From Exophiala sp. HKRS030 (Eukaryota > Ascomycota > Eurotiomycetes > Chaetothyriales > Herpotrichiellaceae): 64,000 nt of DNA. Both the position numbers and the translations under genes were made by a program. The notes under the pieces were generated by a model. It saw nothing but the letters and a program-made list of their open reading frames with translations. It made no database searches and was not told the origin of the DNA. Below, one piece after another: positions 1-11,452 of the stretch (its first letter is position 1; every line of letters begins with the position of its first letter). The stretch is taken from assembly GCA_023897205.1 (NCBI GenBank), contig JAHWDD010000006.1, positions 248,001 to 312,000 on the forward strand, written 5' to 3'.

Positions 1-249
1 CTCTTTCGCAGCCTTGGCTTCGTTGTCCTTCTTGGGTTTGGGCGGTTTGGCCTCTTTTGACATCCCTTCAAATTGTGTTCTCATCCGACTATAGCGCATT
101 CGTGCGGCGTGGCCATTGGAGATGTCGAGACTTTCAGCCACCAGATTCCAGTCAATTGATCTGAGGTCGAGCTGTTTGAGGATAGAGTAAAGGAATATTG
201 GTGTCTGGCCATCTAGGGCAAAGTTCTTCGTCCGCCGCATAGAAGCCAT
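1..249 (-). CDS. Myb-like DNA-binding domain protein, N-terminal part (cut by window edge)
   Basis: Reverse-strand frame that opens with ATG at 249 and runs off the left edge, giving 83 visible residues. After MASMRRTK the protein reads PIFLYSILKQLDL, then SIDWNLVAESLDIS and NGHAARMRYSRMR, a pattern I recognise from small fungal Myb/SANT-like nuclear proteins. The tryptophan in DWNLVA and the basic ARMRYSR stretch fit a helix-turn-helix recognition region. It is followed by a Lys/Pro/Ala-rich tail (KPPKPKKDNEAKAAKE). A second in-frame ATG at 240 is an alternative start. The likely role is nuclear DNA binding; the target is unknown. The 3' part lies outside the window, so length and later exons cannot be judged. 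Confidence 0.75.
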   Translation of the reverse strand, partial: MASMRRTKNFALDGQTPIFLYSILKQLDLRSIDWNLVAESLDISNGHAARMRYSRMRTQFEGMSKEAKPPKPKKDNEAKAAKE

Positions 250-568
250 GTTGCAGAAGAAGTAGCTGGACAGATCGGCAATGGTACTCGCAGACAAATT
301 TTGGCTGTACGATATGGGAGCAGTAGATGTGTGAGAGATGAAAAGTAATTGCACAAGATGCCTTGGAAACGAATTTATTCGTGCTCCTGTGTTGTGCCTT
401 TGTGCTAGTCACCTGTAACGGGCTCTCGCTGAATCTTGTATCTTGCTTTGTTGATGGCCGCATAGCTTGATAAACAACAATCGTGTTTTGACACAACAGC
501 TCAATCCAAGCAAACGGTGGATTGAACCAAAAAGGTCAACATCAACGAACAAGGGAACAAGGACAATT
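250..568. promoter_or_regulatory. Intergenic: promoter side of the Myb-like gene and 3' side of PEX8
   Basis: About 320 bases between the start of the Myb-like gene and the stop of PEX8, both on the reverse strand. It must hold the Myb gene promoter and 5' leader and the PEX8 3' end. No tRNA, repeat or convincing conserved site is seen. Confidence 0.4.
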
Positions 569-2632
569 TTATAGTTTATTGTCAAACCGCAGGGCACCAC
601 TCATCATGTAGTCCTGCTCTTCTGGTTGCTCCCCGAGCATGACATGCTCCCTGCCGCCTCGTGAGGTCCACCAAGCCACGCAGGTTGCAGCGCGATCTAC
701 ATCCATTTCACCATCACTCAAAGCCGCCCACAAACACTGTTGGCATTGTTGTTTTTGTGATGGATTTTTCACTTTCTGTAAAAGCTCGGCTGTCAAAGGA
801 AGCCACTCTTCCAATAGCGGAACAGGTAATGAACTCAGACAGTCAATGATTGCTAGAAGAAGATTGGCTCTTTCAGATAAGGGTTGTTGGCTCTCAAGAG
901 ATAGGTCGGGATTGGGCGGCAGCAGATCTTCGGAGGCTTGTTCCATACGTTCTCTCAATAGGTCAAGAATAATCGCTTGCATCAACGGCATGGATACTGC
1001 AATGGGAGAAGGTGGTGCTGCCAATCGTACAATAGATTTGATGGCGAGTCTGAACTGTCGAGCTGTCAATGGCATCGGAAAGCTCTGGAGCAATGTCTCC
1101 ACGTAGAAGGGAACATTCTTTGTTGCCACTTCCCCATTTTGAGGTGCCGCTAGAATGGCAAGCATGACACTATGGGCTGCTTCGAGGATTTCTCCCAACC
1201 GTGGGTCACCACGAGGATCAACATATGGCGCTGCCGCGTTGAATAACAGCTCCTGGCTCATCCTTGATGAAACAGTAAGTGTAAAGTGCTCCGCAGTATT
1301 GAGGAAGAAGAGATCGCGCATTCTGTCAAGGGGATGAGCAGGAATTCGTCCCAGTTCCGCGGGTCGGATTGTCTCCAAAAGGTTTTCTGATTGTGGTTGA
1401 TATCGACTCAAGACATCGATAGCCGTGAAATTGACAAAAGTATACTGAGAAGAGGAGACCAGTCCAAACCGATGGGCGATGAAATATGTGTCTCGTAGAA
1501 TGTGTAATGTCTGCATGGCCAGTCCTGGGGCAATATTGTCTGCACCCAATATAGGGTCGCAGAGAAGACGTCCAAGGACAGATCGCAGAGTGATGACGGC
1601 TGCAAACATCGTGTCTCGGAGTAATTGAAGAAGGGCCGGCAATGTTGCGCTAATGGTTTCCTGATCCAGGTACAGTGCTTCTTCTCTGGTGTCGATTTCT
1701 GACAACTTGTTCTGCCTCCAAGCTGTTGCCAATGTCCGTGCGAAGTCTCCAATTCTGTTCGTACAATGGACTATCAGCATCCGATCATGGACATTGTCGA
1801 TACAATGAGCAGTCAAGCGCGAGAGCGACCCCAGCGCTGTTAAAAGACTCCGTTTCTTGATTTCCGCCAGCTTTTTGAACGAAATCGAGGCCGACGGCCA
1901 ATTGAACTTCTGGGGTGAAGATTGGCGAATGTCATTGTCGATTGCTCCGACCCAATACCCATGCTCAAGACCCTCTTTTGAAAAATACGTTGCGTCAATC
2001 AGTAAAGGTAGTAGAAGATCATACTGAAGTTGCGACTGATGGAAATCGGAAAGGATGGGAAACGTGTGGTTCACCACAAAAATGACGCTCAATTCGCAAT
2101 TCACTTCTGCATCTTTCTGTTGAAGAGCAAGATTTGTAGCCGTTACCAAAGCTGCCTCCAGCTTGTTCCGCAGGTCTGGCCGGAGCTCTTCAAATTGTCT
2201 CGATTGGAATGCGAGCAGTATGCCACCCAGCAGCAGTGTGTGTCTCCATCGCGGTGACCGTTCATCTGCGCCTTTAACGACTGCCTTTACCCAGTCTTCC
2301 ACAGACAAATGACTTCGAAGTCGTTCTCGAGCAGGATCCTGTTTGTCTTCAATCAACCTCAGCAGCGCCGTATAGAAGACGGAGAATATCTGGCGAGATG
2401 GGCTAATCTCGATAGGTTGGGGAAAGAGAGCATCGTGTGACAGGAGATGCGACGTCAGCAGGGTGATATTGAGAGGGTTGGATAACCTGGACAGGAGGTT
2501 CGTAGCAGTTGGTAATAGTCTGGTCAAATGTCAGAACAGGTTTGTATCGCCTCGGGATGATTACCTGAGAGCATCTTCGGTATATTCGGACGTTTGCAAC
2601 GACCGTAACAAGGTCGCCAGCGACCTATCCAT
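569..2632 (-). CDS. PEX8: Peroxin 8 (peroxisome biogenesis protein)
   Basis: Two exons, 2632..2565 and 2519..569, joined across a 45-nt intron (GTAATC..GACCAG) give 672 residues. The true start is the ATG at 2632, which adds MDRSLATLLRSLQTSEYTEDA before the main frame (RLLPTATNLLSRLSNPLNI). The body matches my recollection of fungal Pex8: SPRWRHTLLLGG, EAALVTATNLAL, RQNKLSEIDTREEALYL, RPAELGRIPAHPLDR and NTAEHFTL. Pex8 is an intraperoxisomal peripheral membrane protein that links the docking and RING subcomplexes of the matrix import machinery. The protein ends in Asn-Lys-Leu, a near-PTS1 tripeptide, consistent with yeast Pex8 proteins that carry their own targeting signals. The gene is divergent from the SNG1-like gene. 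Some annotations may name this family differently, but the helical-repeat pattern is not that of a RING peroxin. Confidence 0.85.
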
Positions 2633-3466
2633 TGTACTGGCACACCAGAGATGAGAGGGTGACTGACTACGGAGTAGAAGCCTACGAGTTACAGATTCAA
2701 TATTGCTGCTTTGTGGACAACAACGATGATATGTTTCAACCGAGGTTCAGCCTTGCTACGTCTGAGCCAATCATGTTCTGCGAGGCTCCGGCCTTGGTCA
2801 CTCTATCTACAACTCAACATCACAACTCTTGAGGATGGTGTCATTTCATCCATCATTGTTCTATAGTATTCGATATTCTGGATTCTGTTTCTGTATCCTC
2901 ATTTGAGCTGCAAGTATTACAGTTGCCAGATTACAGAGAGGCCTTACAGTAAGTGTCACACCTTCCGCCAGCGCGACGGAACCAGAAATGGACGAAGCTT
3001 CATCATCCCTTCCTAAACAATGACCACACACTTGTATATGGTGTCGCCAGATGCATTGGCTATTGGCGTGTGACAAATGCTTCTTTGAGTCCTCCGCCAC
3101 CGAAAACGCAGAGTTATTGGCACTAACTACCAGGATGATCGTGATCTATTTTCTTGTGCCTACTAAAACCCCTCCCTCGACGATATTTGAGCCTTTTCCT
3201 TCATGTGGACTCTCTCGTACCAAAGAATCAAACTTTTGAGGTTCAATAATCGGCCCCCAGATCTACTCCCAACAGGCATCTCTCTCAACAATCTCTGCAT
3301 TAACGTCATGAACATGAAGCCTGTCTTTCGTGTTTTACAGCGGCTCTGGGCCAAAACAAAACCAAGCGCAGAGAGGAAAGAGAAAAGCTCGCAGTCAATA
3401 CCAGAAGGCTTCTCCTTCCTAGCCAACAAAAGAGTTTCGCCTGACAACTGAAGACAATTGATCAAG
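2633..3466. promoter_or_regulatory. Divergent promoter region between PEX8 and the SNG1-like gene
   Basis: 834 bases between two diverging start codons. It contains one exact copy of the dispersed nonamer TACGGAGTA at 2668..2676. Short open frames here lack a Kozak context or any recognisable product. Confidence 0.5.
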
Positions 3467-5089
3467 ATGGCGGACAACGAGCTTCGACGCAGTTCGGATC
3501 GGACTCTCCTCAATGCTCCGGCCTGTGGCGGTTTCGACGGACAGTCCCCACCTTATGAACAGAAGGAGACCGACCGTCGACAACATAACGACGAGGAGCA
3601 ATGCACGCCTGGGAACCATCCTCTTCCTGTCGGTCTCCTCCACCCGTCTCTGCGACCCGTGTGGAAACAAGTGACCAAGAAATGGCTATGCACAATCATT
3701 ATCATCATGTGCTTCATCTTGAGCGTCCTGTCCCTATACTGGGCAGTGCTCTTCCATGCAGGCAAGAATCTCACGGCCATCACAGTAGCCGTGGTCGACT
3801 TTGACAGTGCTATAGCTCCTTATGAGTCGACCACGCCTCTCGTCGGACCCTTTATCGAACGACTGGCTCGTACTCAAACATTCAGAAACGGCTCACTAGG
3901 GTACATCATCCAGCCTCCATCACAGTACAACAATGATCCCCTTGCTGTTCGCCAGGCAGTATACGAAGAGCACATCTGGGCTGCAATTATCGTCAATGCC
4001 AATGCAACTAGTCTTCTCCAGCAAGCGGTTGCAGTGGGAAATGAATCCTACGACCCTCTTGGCGCAGGCCACATCATCGTCAACTCCGCCCGAGACCAGA
4101 ACACATATTCCGACTACATCATGCCTGTACTCTCTCAGTTTCGAATCTCTGCAACATCGATATTTGCCGAACAATGGATTCCCAGCGTCCTCAGCAACTC
4201 CAGTCTCTCCTCGGCAACCTATTCGCGCTGTCCGCAGGCGCTGAATCCGGCCGTTGGCTTTTCCACAGTCGATCTACGTCCCTTCTATCCGTACCAAATT
4301 ACGCCGACCATTACGATCGGCTTGATCTATCTCATCATCATGGCCCTTTTCAGCTTCTCCTTCTTCCTACCGGTTTACGCGGAATTTCTGATCTCTCGAG
4401 GCCACCCGCCCATTCATTTTTGGCAACTGATATTGATCCGCTTATTCGCCACGACGTGTGCCTACTTCTTTATGTCTCTTTGCTACTCCCTTGTGAGCTT
4501 GGCTTTCCAAATCCCATTCTCTGACACGTCACCACACGTCAGTACGGAAACGGCCATCAACCACAATGCATACGGCAAAGGCACGTTTGTGGTGTATTGG
4601 ATGTTGAATTGGGTCGGTATGTACGCTTTAGGTCTGGCGAGTGAGAATGTGACTATGGTTGTTGGTCAACCCTGGACAGCATTGTAGGTTCACCTTCTTT
4701 TACTGTTCTAGTTCTTTCTCGCGATGTTACACCCCTTTCTTCCCGCAGACTGCGTTACGATGCCACCAACTAACAAATGTAACAAACACAGTTGGCTGAT
4801 ATTCTGGGTAATATCCAACGTCGCAACATCCATCTACACCATCTCTCTGGCGCCCAGCTTCTTCCGCTTCGGCTACGCCTGGCCTCTCTATCACATTGTC
4901 AAAGCCACTCGGACCCTCCTGTTTGACACACACAGTCACATCGGCCTCAACTTTGGTGTGTTGTTCGCATGGTGCGCCGTCAATACAATCTTGTACCCGT
5001 TCTGCTGTGTCTTTATGCGATGGAAGTCTGACAAGAAACTCGCACGCAAAGTACCACAAAAGACGATCAAGTATCTTATTGATGGTTAG
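3467..5089 (+). CDS. SNG1/DUF3533 family membrane protein
   Basis: Two exons, 3467..4683 and 4792..5089, across a 108-nt intron (GTAGGT..AACACAG, branch site CTAAC) give 504 residues. The first ATG of the frame is MADNELRRSS at 3467. After a hydrophilic N-terminus of about 70 residues comes a strong membrane segment (CTIIIIMCFILSVLSLYWAVLF). A large lumenal or extracellular domain with several Asn-X-Ser/Thr sites follows, then about five C-terminal membrane segments ending in LNFGVLFAWCAVNT and PFCCVFMRW. This is the DUF3533 layout of yeast Sng1 (nitrosoguanidine resistance), thought to act at the plasma membrane in drug tolerance or lipid asymmetry. The splice restores the conserved block PWTAFWLIFWVISNVATS. 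The substrate is unknown. Confidence 0.85.
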
Positions 5090-6335
5090 CCTGGGGTTAG
5101 GAGGGCCAGACATGAAGGTTTGGGTTGTACAAAAACCGGCGCTGGTCATGGTATAGGGAATGCTACATTTGATTTTGAGAGACCAGAAAAGTTATACACT
5201 GCAATGATATAGAAGGTGGGTGATTGATTGTATAGATGATATAATGATGATAATATGAATAACATGTACTACTACCATATAGCATAGGTAGAATAATCCA
5301 TGTTCCTCACTATGAGTTTCTTTGAGTGCGGTACATTTCAGTCACTTCTTGATACTATTCTCCAAGACACATGACTTGAAACAAGTGAAGATTGAAATCC
5401 AATACACCATTGCCCAGGAAGGATGACATTAAGAGATGCAGGTCATGATGCATGTCTCACGTGGACGACGATCTTGTCTAGTTCTTTTCATGTCTGGCGT
5501 TTGCATTTCGTCTAGCCATCTACACTCAAACGACCCAACGGAAACCCAGTCATCATGAAAAGGGCTGGTGCTACTTTGTCGTAGGTTTTGGGGCGAGTCA
5601 ACAACATTCGAGTAGACGCAAATTGTAAACACACAATCGTAAGTACCCCAGAAGTACTCCTAGGAGCACTTCTACAAACAGCAGTCTGCGGCACCGCACA
5701 GAAAAACAGTACTTGGTAATTCCATTCTGCATGTCCTAACTCTCTGCATGATGATGATTCATAGTCGAAAAGCACCATCCTTTTCCTTTTTTTGCCTCTT
5801 ATGCCAGGTTCGGATTTTGGGTATCTCGGATGGATTTTTGGTTTATACCTCGGACCCAAAAGGTTTTGTACCGCAAGAAACCCCGAGCTCAACAAAGACA
5901 AAAAGTCGAGAAGATTCATGCGTAAGTACTCGTAGGTTTCTTTCTCGGAGGGATGTAATCATAACGGAGTAGGCAACAGGGACCAGTGAACGAGTGTTCA
6001 GGCGGACCAGGCTCAAAAACCCAAAACCACTGAGTTCAAAATTAATCAAGTAGTATGCAGCGTGTGAGAGTACTCCTCTACAAAGGAAGAAGGCACCAGT
6101 ACCGAGTTTGAGGCAAGATTGTCCGTGCTACTACAATACATATAAACTTCAAGCCTACAAACAGGATTGGACCCTTGAAGGGTATGAAGGCCTGATGATG
6201 TGCAAGTCACTGTCAAATCGAGGCTTTGGAGAAGCAGAAAAAAGCACAGATGGGGGTCAAAGAACACACCAACATGCCAAAGAACAGACTCGGATGGATA
6301 GAACAGACAGTCTGATTGAAAGATTCGTGCAGAGA

Positions 6336-6354
6336 CCCCCCCCCCCCCAAAAAA
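6336..6354. repeat. Homopolymer tract C13-A6
   Basis: A run of 13 C followed by six A in intergenic DNA. Such tracts are length-variable and error-prone in sequencing. Confidence 0.9.
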
Positions 6355-9082
6355 CACAAGAGACACAGACCTACTAGACACAGACAGAAACAAAAACGTC
6401 TCGGGAGGATCTTTCACAGGCACTGGTTCGAGACGTACCCGAGATCTCGACATCGAGATAGATGTCGACACAAGTGAAGGGAGAGCACAGCTGGGGAAAG
6501 GATGTGCAGTGCTGTTGCAGTGCCAAAGAAAGAAACGTCAAAAGGGAAAATCATACTCGTGCGAGACCCAAGGGTAGACACAGTCCATGTTCTGAAGTTG
6601 AGTGACATGACTTTCACTCCCCGTGACCCGTGATGTGACCCGTGACCTCTTGACACTGAAAGGTCTCCCTCCTTCACCCTTCACACGGGAGGTGCCTAGG
6701 GGAGGGTGGCCAAAACGTAGACGGACCTTTTGGGAGGGAGGAAAATCAAGGTCAAAGACACGGGCAGCACGGTGGCGACAGCCAACTGACAGTGGTGTCT
6801 GCGGTCCCTTCCCGTCCCTCTCATACTCATGGTTGACTTGACGCACCCGCCCTGCGAGAAGGCAGAGTCTGGTCAGAGCATGATCGTACCAAGATACAGT
6901 AGAAGGGTGACGGAAAGAGGCAGGAGAGTGATCCATGCCATTCGAAAAGCGTGGGCATGCCAAAGACCCTGTTAATGATGCTCCTCGTCCCTTGAATTTC
7001 ACAGCGAGATCAGAAGTCGCGACAAGACAACAACAAGAAAAAAACAACTCACTGGCAAATCTCGATCTCAGACCACAAGCTCGTGACTCGTTTGGGTAGA
7101 TTGTGAGTTTACTGCCGATGGCCAGAATCGGTGGCAAGAAGAGACGAGGTGAAGAACCAATTTCTCATCTCGGAAAGCAAGGAAAGTCTCCAGAAAGCCT
7201 CCAAATGAGGGTCGGAAGGGATACCAGCAGAAGAATCGTCAAGTCCGTGAGGTAGGCAGTGCACTCCTTTTTGCCACCCTCAAAAACGGAACGGGACTGA
7301 CGATGAGGTCGATCAGCCCACGAGTATAATTCACTCACCTCACTGTACAAGTAAACACAAACGAGTCCACTGTCGTTGCGCGAAACTTACGCGATGGCTC
7401 GAGCACAGACTTGCGAAGGAAGGAGTCTTCGCTGATCAGAGCGCACAGAGTGCAATCTCCCCAGACGGACGGCGACAGCGAGCACAGACACTGTCGACAG
7501 TCAAAACGGTCAAAGCCGAGAAGGGTTTTTTTGGGGTTGTTGACGTCGACAGGGGCCTGCTGAAGGAGGGTCAGATCTTGACAGTGGTCAGTGAGTGAGT
7601 TGTCGGCGGGCCATGGTCTGAGAGCCCAGAGTGTGTCCCTGACTAGCACGGGAGGGCAGACATCGACGGCGACAGCGACACAGACACCGACACTGAAAGC
7701 CGAATGACTTGATTGACTCAGGTACGGGATCGAAGGGGTGTGAAGGGGGGCATGGCAAGACCCCTGAAAGCTGTCCCGTCGCCTTCAGAAGCAGGCACAC
7801 AGACTCTCTCTCCCACACATACTTTAGAGAACCCAGAGTGCGCGCGCTCCCGCCGACAGAGCAAAAGTCCTCTCTCCACCATATCTGAGTCGTGTCGAAC
7901 TGGCAGTGCCTTCAGAGCCTTCAAATTGGCAAAGACTGTGTTCCTGCATAAAGCACCACACCACCAAGAATGTCAATGATCCCGTCCGACCCAATCCGAG
8001 TATAGACTTGGAGCTAGACCTGTTAAGAATCATCCTCTGGAAAACGGGCAACTGCTCTGCCCCGGCCGAGACTGGCCGAATCCTGATGGACGCCAGATGC
8101 CAAGGTCAGCGGAAGCGAGCACCGTCGAGATGAGGCATGAACTGCCGGCATAGGCGAGGCAAGGAAGGCCACGCTGCTGGAGGGGTGGAAGACGCGGACA
8201 AGTGCTGCTAAGGTACGATGATGAAGGCGATGATGCAGGCAGAGAGGCAACTCGAAGAGACCGTGCAGCTGAATGGGCCACTAAGGCACACACGTACAAT
8301 AGTGGTCTGCGTGTGTCAATGACAGCTGTGCGCTCGCCCAGCGAAGAAAAAGCATCCACCACCGCGTCCTGTCGACATTACGCATAAACGACATGATGGC
8401 GATTTTGTCCTCGTAACAGAGTTTCGTCGTCTGCTGGAGTCAAAAAGAGAAGCGACGATCAGATAGGGAAGTCAAGTGTGGACAGGCGCCCTCTTTCGAC
8501 ATCTTTTTGGTCCACAGCATCAGCCTAATGGACCCTAGTCGACCTGGGGAGGGGGGTGGGTGTGCGAAAAAGAACAAGAAAGAGGACGGGCGTTATCTTG
8601 CAGGCCTGTTCAAAGTCTGGGTAGCTGTCAAAAAATGATGCAGGTTCTAAGTCTGACTTGCATCTTGACAGCACCAGCGGCGTCCCCTCTTCTTACCGCA
8701 GTCCCCTCCCGGACCCCGCCGCAGCTTTTCTCGATGTGAGCGAGACTCGAGTCCATGATGCACCATGGTGGAGGGGGCTGTTGAGCCCTTTTGCGCTGTG
8801 CATGACGCCTGGGGAGGACCCGTTGAATGCAATGCATGTACAGCGTGGCTAGATCCAAGGACATTTTTCCGTGGTGCCGCTCAATGATGTCGTTGCGTGG
8901 GTGTCCGTTCTACTCGTACCAGAGACCCTAGGGCAAGACCCTAGACCGGGATTAAAAATGAACAAGGAACAGGGAGGAGAGAGGAGGGAGCAGCATATCC
9001 GAGTTCAAGGTGTCATACGGAAGACGGATGAGGAGATGGAGGGGGTGGATTGGATGGGAAAGAAGAGGCTGGGCTTAGGGTG

Positions 9083-9131
9083 ATGGAGGGATGGATGGAG
9101 GGTGCGAGGGAGGGAGGGAGGGAAGGGAAGG
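9083..9131 (+). repeat. Purine-rich GGGA/GGAT low-complexity tract
   Basis: Short degenerate tandem array of GGAT, GGGA and GGGAA units on the plus strand, in gene-free DNA. Four or more G-runs lie close together, so a G-quadruplex is possible on this strand. Confidence 0.7.
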
Positions 9132-10333
9132 GCGCAACACTGTGACGCCTGAATGGTCATGCTTTCTCGACCCACGACGACGATCCGAATCTTCATCATC
9201 TTGTGCCTGCAAACTGTTCGAGTTTGCCCCCAGTCGTCAAGAATTCGGCCGGCATGGGACTTTGCAGGTACTATGCAAGATGCAAGTGTCTCCAAGCAAG
9301 TTCTCTGGATTCAGTACCCCTGTCTGGCGGTCGCTGCCCTTTCTGTCGTTCGTTGGCCCTTGTCATCGATAAGCGAGAGGCGAGTGGTGCCCAGGGAGCC
9401 CGCAATTGTCAGCTGCAGGTGCAGGGGTTTTGAGAGGCCACTTAACCTGCTTCTGGTAACCTCAGACTGACTTCGTTACCTCATGCGAATACTGCTCTGC
9501 CCATCCCATCATGTTCCGTTCTTGTCCTGAAGCTCATCGAAGCGAGATGGGTGGTGTGAGCAGCGCATATGCCTGGGCAACACGTCGCTTGTAGCTCCTA
9601 CGCACTCTGTGGAATAGTTTACCTGTCGTACTAGAGTAAATGCGTACACATCATCAACGAAGCCATCGCTTGGACCATGTAACGGTTTCTACGTCTATCC
9701 GGCAATACTTGCATCAAATGTACAAGTACTCGTACTCGTTGTAGTGAACAGAACCAAAGCTTCGAGTAGTGCCACCCAGGCGCGCAAAGTCATGATGAGC
9801 AAGTAAGTCTCTGAGCTTTTTCTTCTCTCTCGCCTGCAGCAGTGCAAAAGTCTCTGAATGTGATGATGTAACTGTTCTTGTGTATTGTACAAAGTCGATT
9901 TCCAATGCTAGACTGACTTGACTGATCTGCCTCAATCCTAAAATCCATTTCCACTGTCCCAAAGTATCTTGCTGCTGAGAAAGCTATGCAGACACTCATG
10001 AAAAATCCCTCGATACGTGAAAAAAGCATAATTCATCACACAAAATTTCTCTTCCTTGCTTGAGAAAATCAATATACTGTGAGTCATGTAAGTCTCCTGT
10101 ATGGTGGTTGTACATAGTGGCCCATGACCCCTCTGATTTTGAAGTAAAATATCCCATCCCGCTTCCTTGTTGCGTTGTAGTAGTATATCTCATGCATAAT
10201 CGTGAAAAAATGATCAGAAAAGTGAATATCCCATCCCATCATGAACATCTAAGGAGTCTTGTTTTTAGCGGTTTAAAATCCTTGTAGTCGCCGTTTGCCC
10301 CTTTCCCTCGTGAATCGAAAAATGTTGCTGTTT

Positions 10334-11452
10334 TCATGCACGGCTTTGCAGGGTCTTCGCCCTCTCGCGCTTGAGTTTAAGTGCTGGGAGCTGTCGGCGA
10401 CGAGCATTGATGAACCAATTGCTGATCTAAGGAGTTTGTCAGTATATAGATTCGTAGATCGATAGTAGTGCAAGAGTACTCACCTGACTGATGGTCAAAC
10501 CAGTGCGTTGGATAAAGACCTGCTTCTGTTCATCACTTGGGTAAGGATGATCCAGATGGTCCTGCAGCCACAGGCGAAGAATGTCTGTGATGGGCTTGGG
10601 GAGATTGCCACGGCGTCTTCGGCCACCGGCGTGAGAAGGATAGCCCATCATAGGGTAGGACAAAAGCTGGCCGTACTTGACATGGTATGGCGAAGTGTCC
10701 ACCGAGCGGTAACCACCAGCATATTCAATTGGGCTTCGATACTGATCATAGGGTTGCCCATATCTGTTAAAGTCCACTGATTGATATGATCGGTCCATGG
10801 CCATGTATGGGTTGTATCGAGGGGTAGAATGGACTTCGGGAGTCCTCCATCGCTGGTATGTGTCGGGGCTCTCATGGGCTTGTCGAGGGATTGAATAGGC
10901 CGATGGGTAAACGCTCTCCTGGGTGTCGGAGGGAATCATGGGCTGGGCCATGCCGAACTGTGCTGGAACTGTTGGGCCCGCGCTCATTGGAACAGGGTCG
11001 GTGTAAGTCGAAGACGTCGACCACGGCGAGCTGTACTCTGCTGGTGTTCTGGCAGGAGTTTGTAATTGAAGAGATGGTGGGAGTCCGTTCATCTGAATGT
11101 GACTCGAGTTGTCTGCTGGGTAGGCCAATGGGCTGGAATGTGGTTGAGCCGGTGCTGGAACTGCGGCGACACTCATGCCGGTGGTCGGTTGTGAGCTGAG
11201 ATATGATACTGCCATGGGCCGTGACGACGGCACTTCTTGGGCGTTGGACTCGAGAGTGTTCCCGCGCGGAGGAGGGATGACCTGATCATCAATGTCAGCA
11301 ACGAGCATTGTCTCGTCGTCGTCGGGACAACCTACTTCTCGAATAGATGGGAGCTGCTGCTCAGGCTGAGGTATTTCGAGCCTTGGTTGAGAAGGCACTG
11401 GTTGGTTGTGAGAAGGATAAGGTCTGGCAGAACTTTGGCTGTAGTGGTCCAT
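10334..11452 (-). CDS. TALE-class homeodomain transcription factor
   Basis: Two exons, 11452..10484 and 10426..10334, joined across a 57-nt intron (GTGAGT..CTTAG) give 353 residues. The first 275 residues are Pro/Ser/Tyr/Gln-rich and low in predicted structure. The homeodomain starts near residue 278 (RRRRGNLPKPITDIL). It carries the three-residue loop extension typical of TALE/KN homeodomains (LDHPYPSDEQK) and ends with ISNWFINARRRQLPALK, where Trp327, Phe328 and Asn330 form the recognition-helix signature. The intron falls just before that helix, so an unspliced message would encode a protein lacking it. Closest recalled relatives are the Cup9/Tos8-type fungal TALE factors. It probably binds DNA in the nucleus and controls development or metabolism; targets are unknown. 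It sits alone between two gene-free stretches of more than 5 kb. Confidence 0.9.

Larger units (their letters stand above)
5090..10333. other. 5.2 kb gene-poor stretch downstream of the homeobox gene
   Basis: No open frame here has a recognisable domain, a plausible intron set or a family signature. The frames that exist (for example 6538..7137 reverse) look like chance frames over GC-rich DNA. Visible features are a 13-base C run at 6336..6348 followed by six A, and a GGGA/GGAT purine-rich tract near 9083..9131. The composition is mixed, with no strong AT bias of the kind repeat-induced mutation leaves. It may hold long untranslated leaders, non-coding RNA or distal regulatory DNA; the sequence alone does not decide. 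Confidence 0.4.

Noticed and set aside
6538..7137. 199-residue reverse frame
   Set aside because: No domain, no hydrophobic or motif pattern, and composition follows local GC content; treated as a chance frame.
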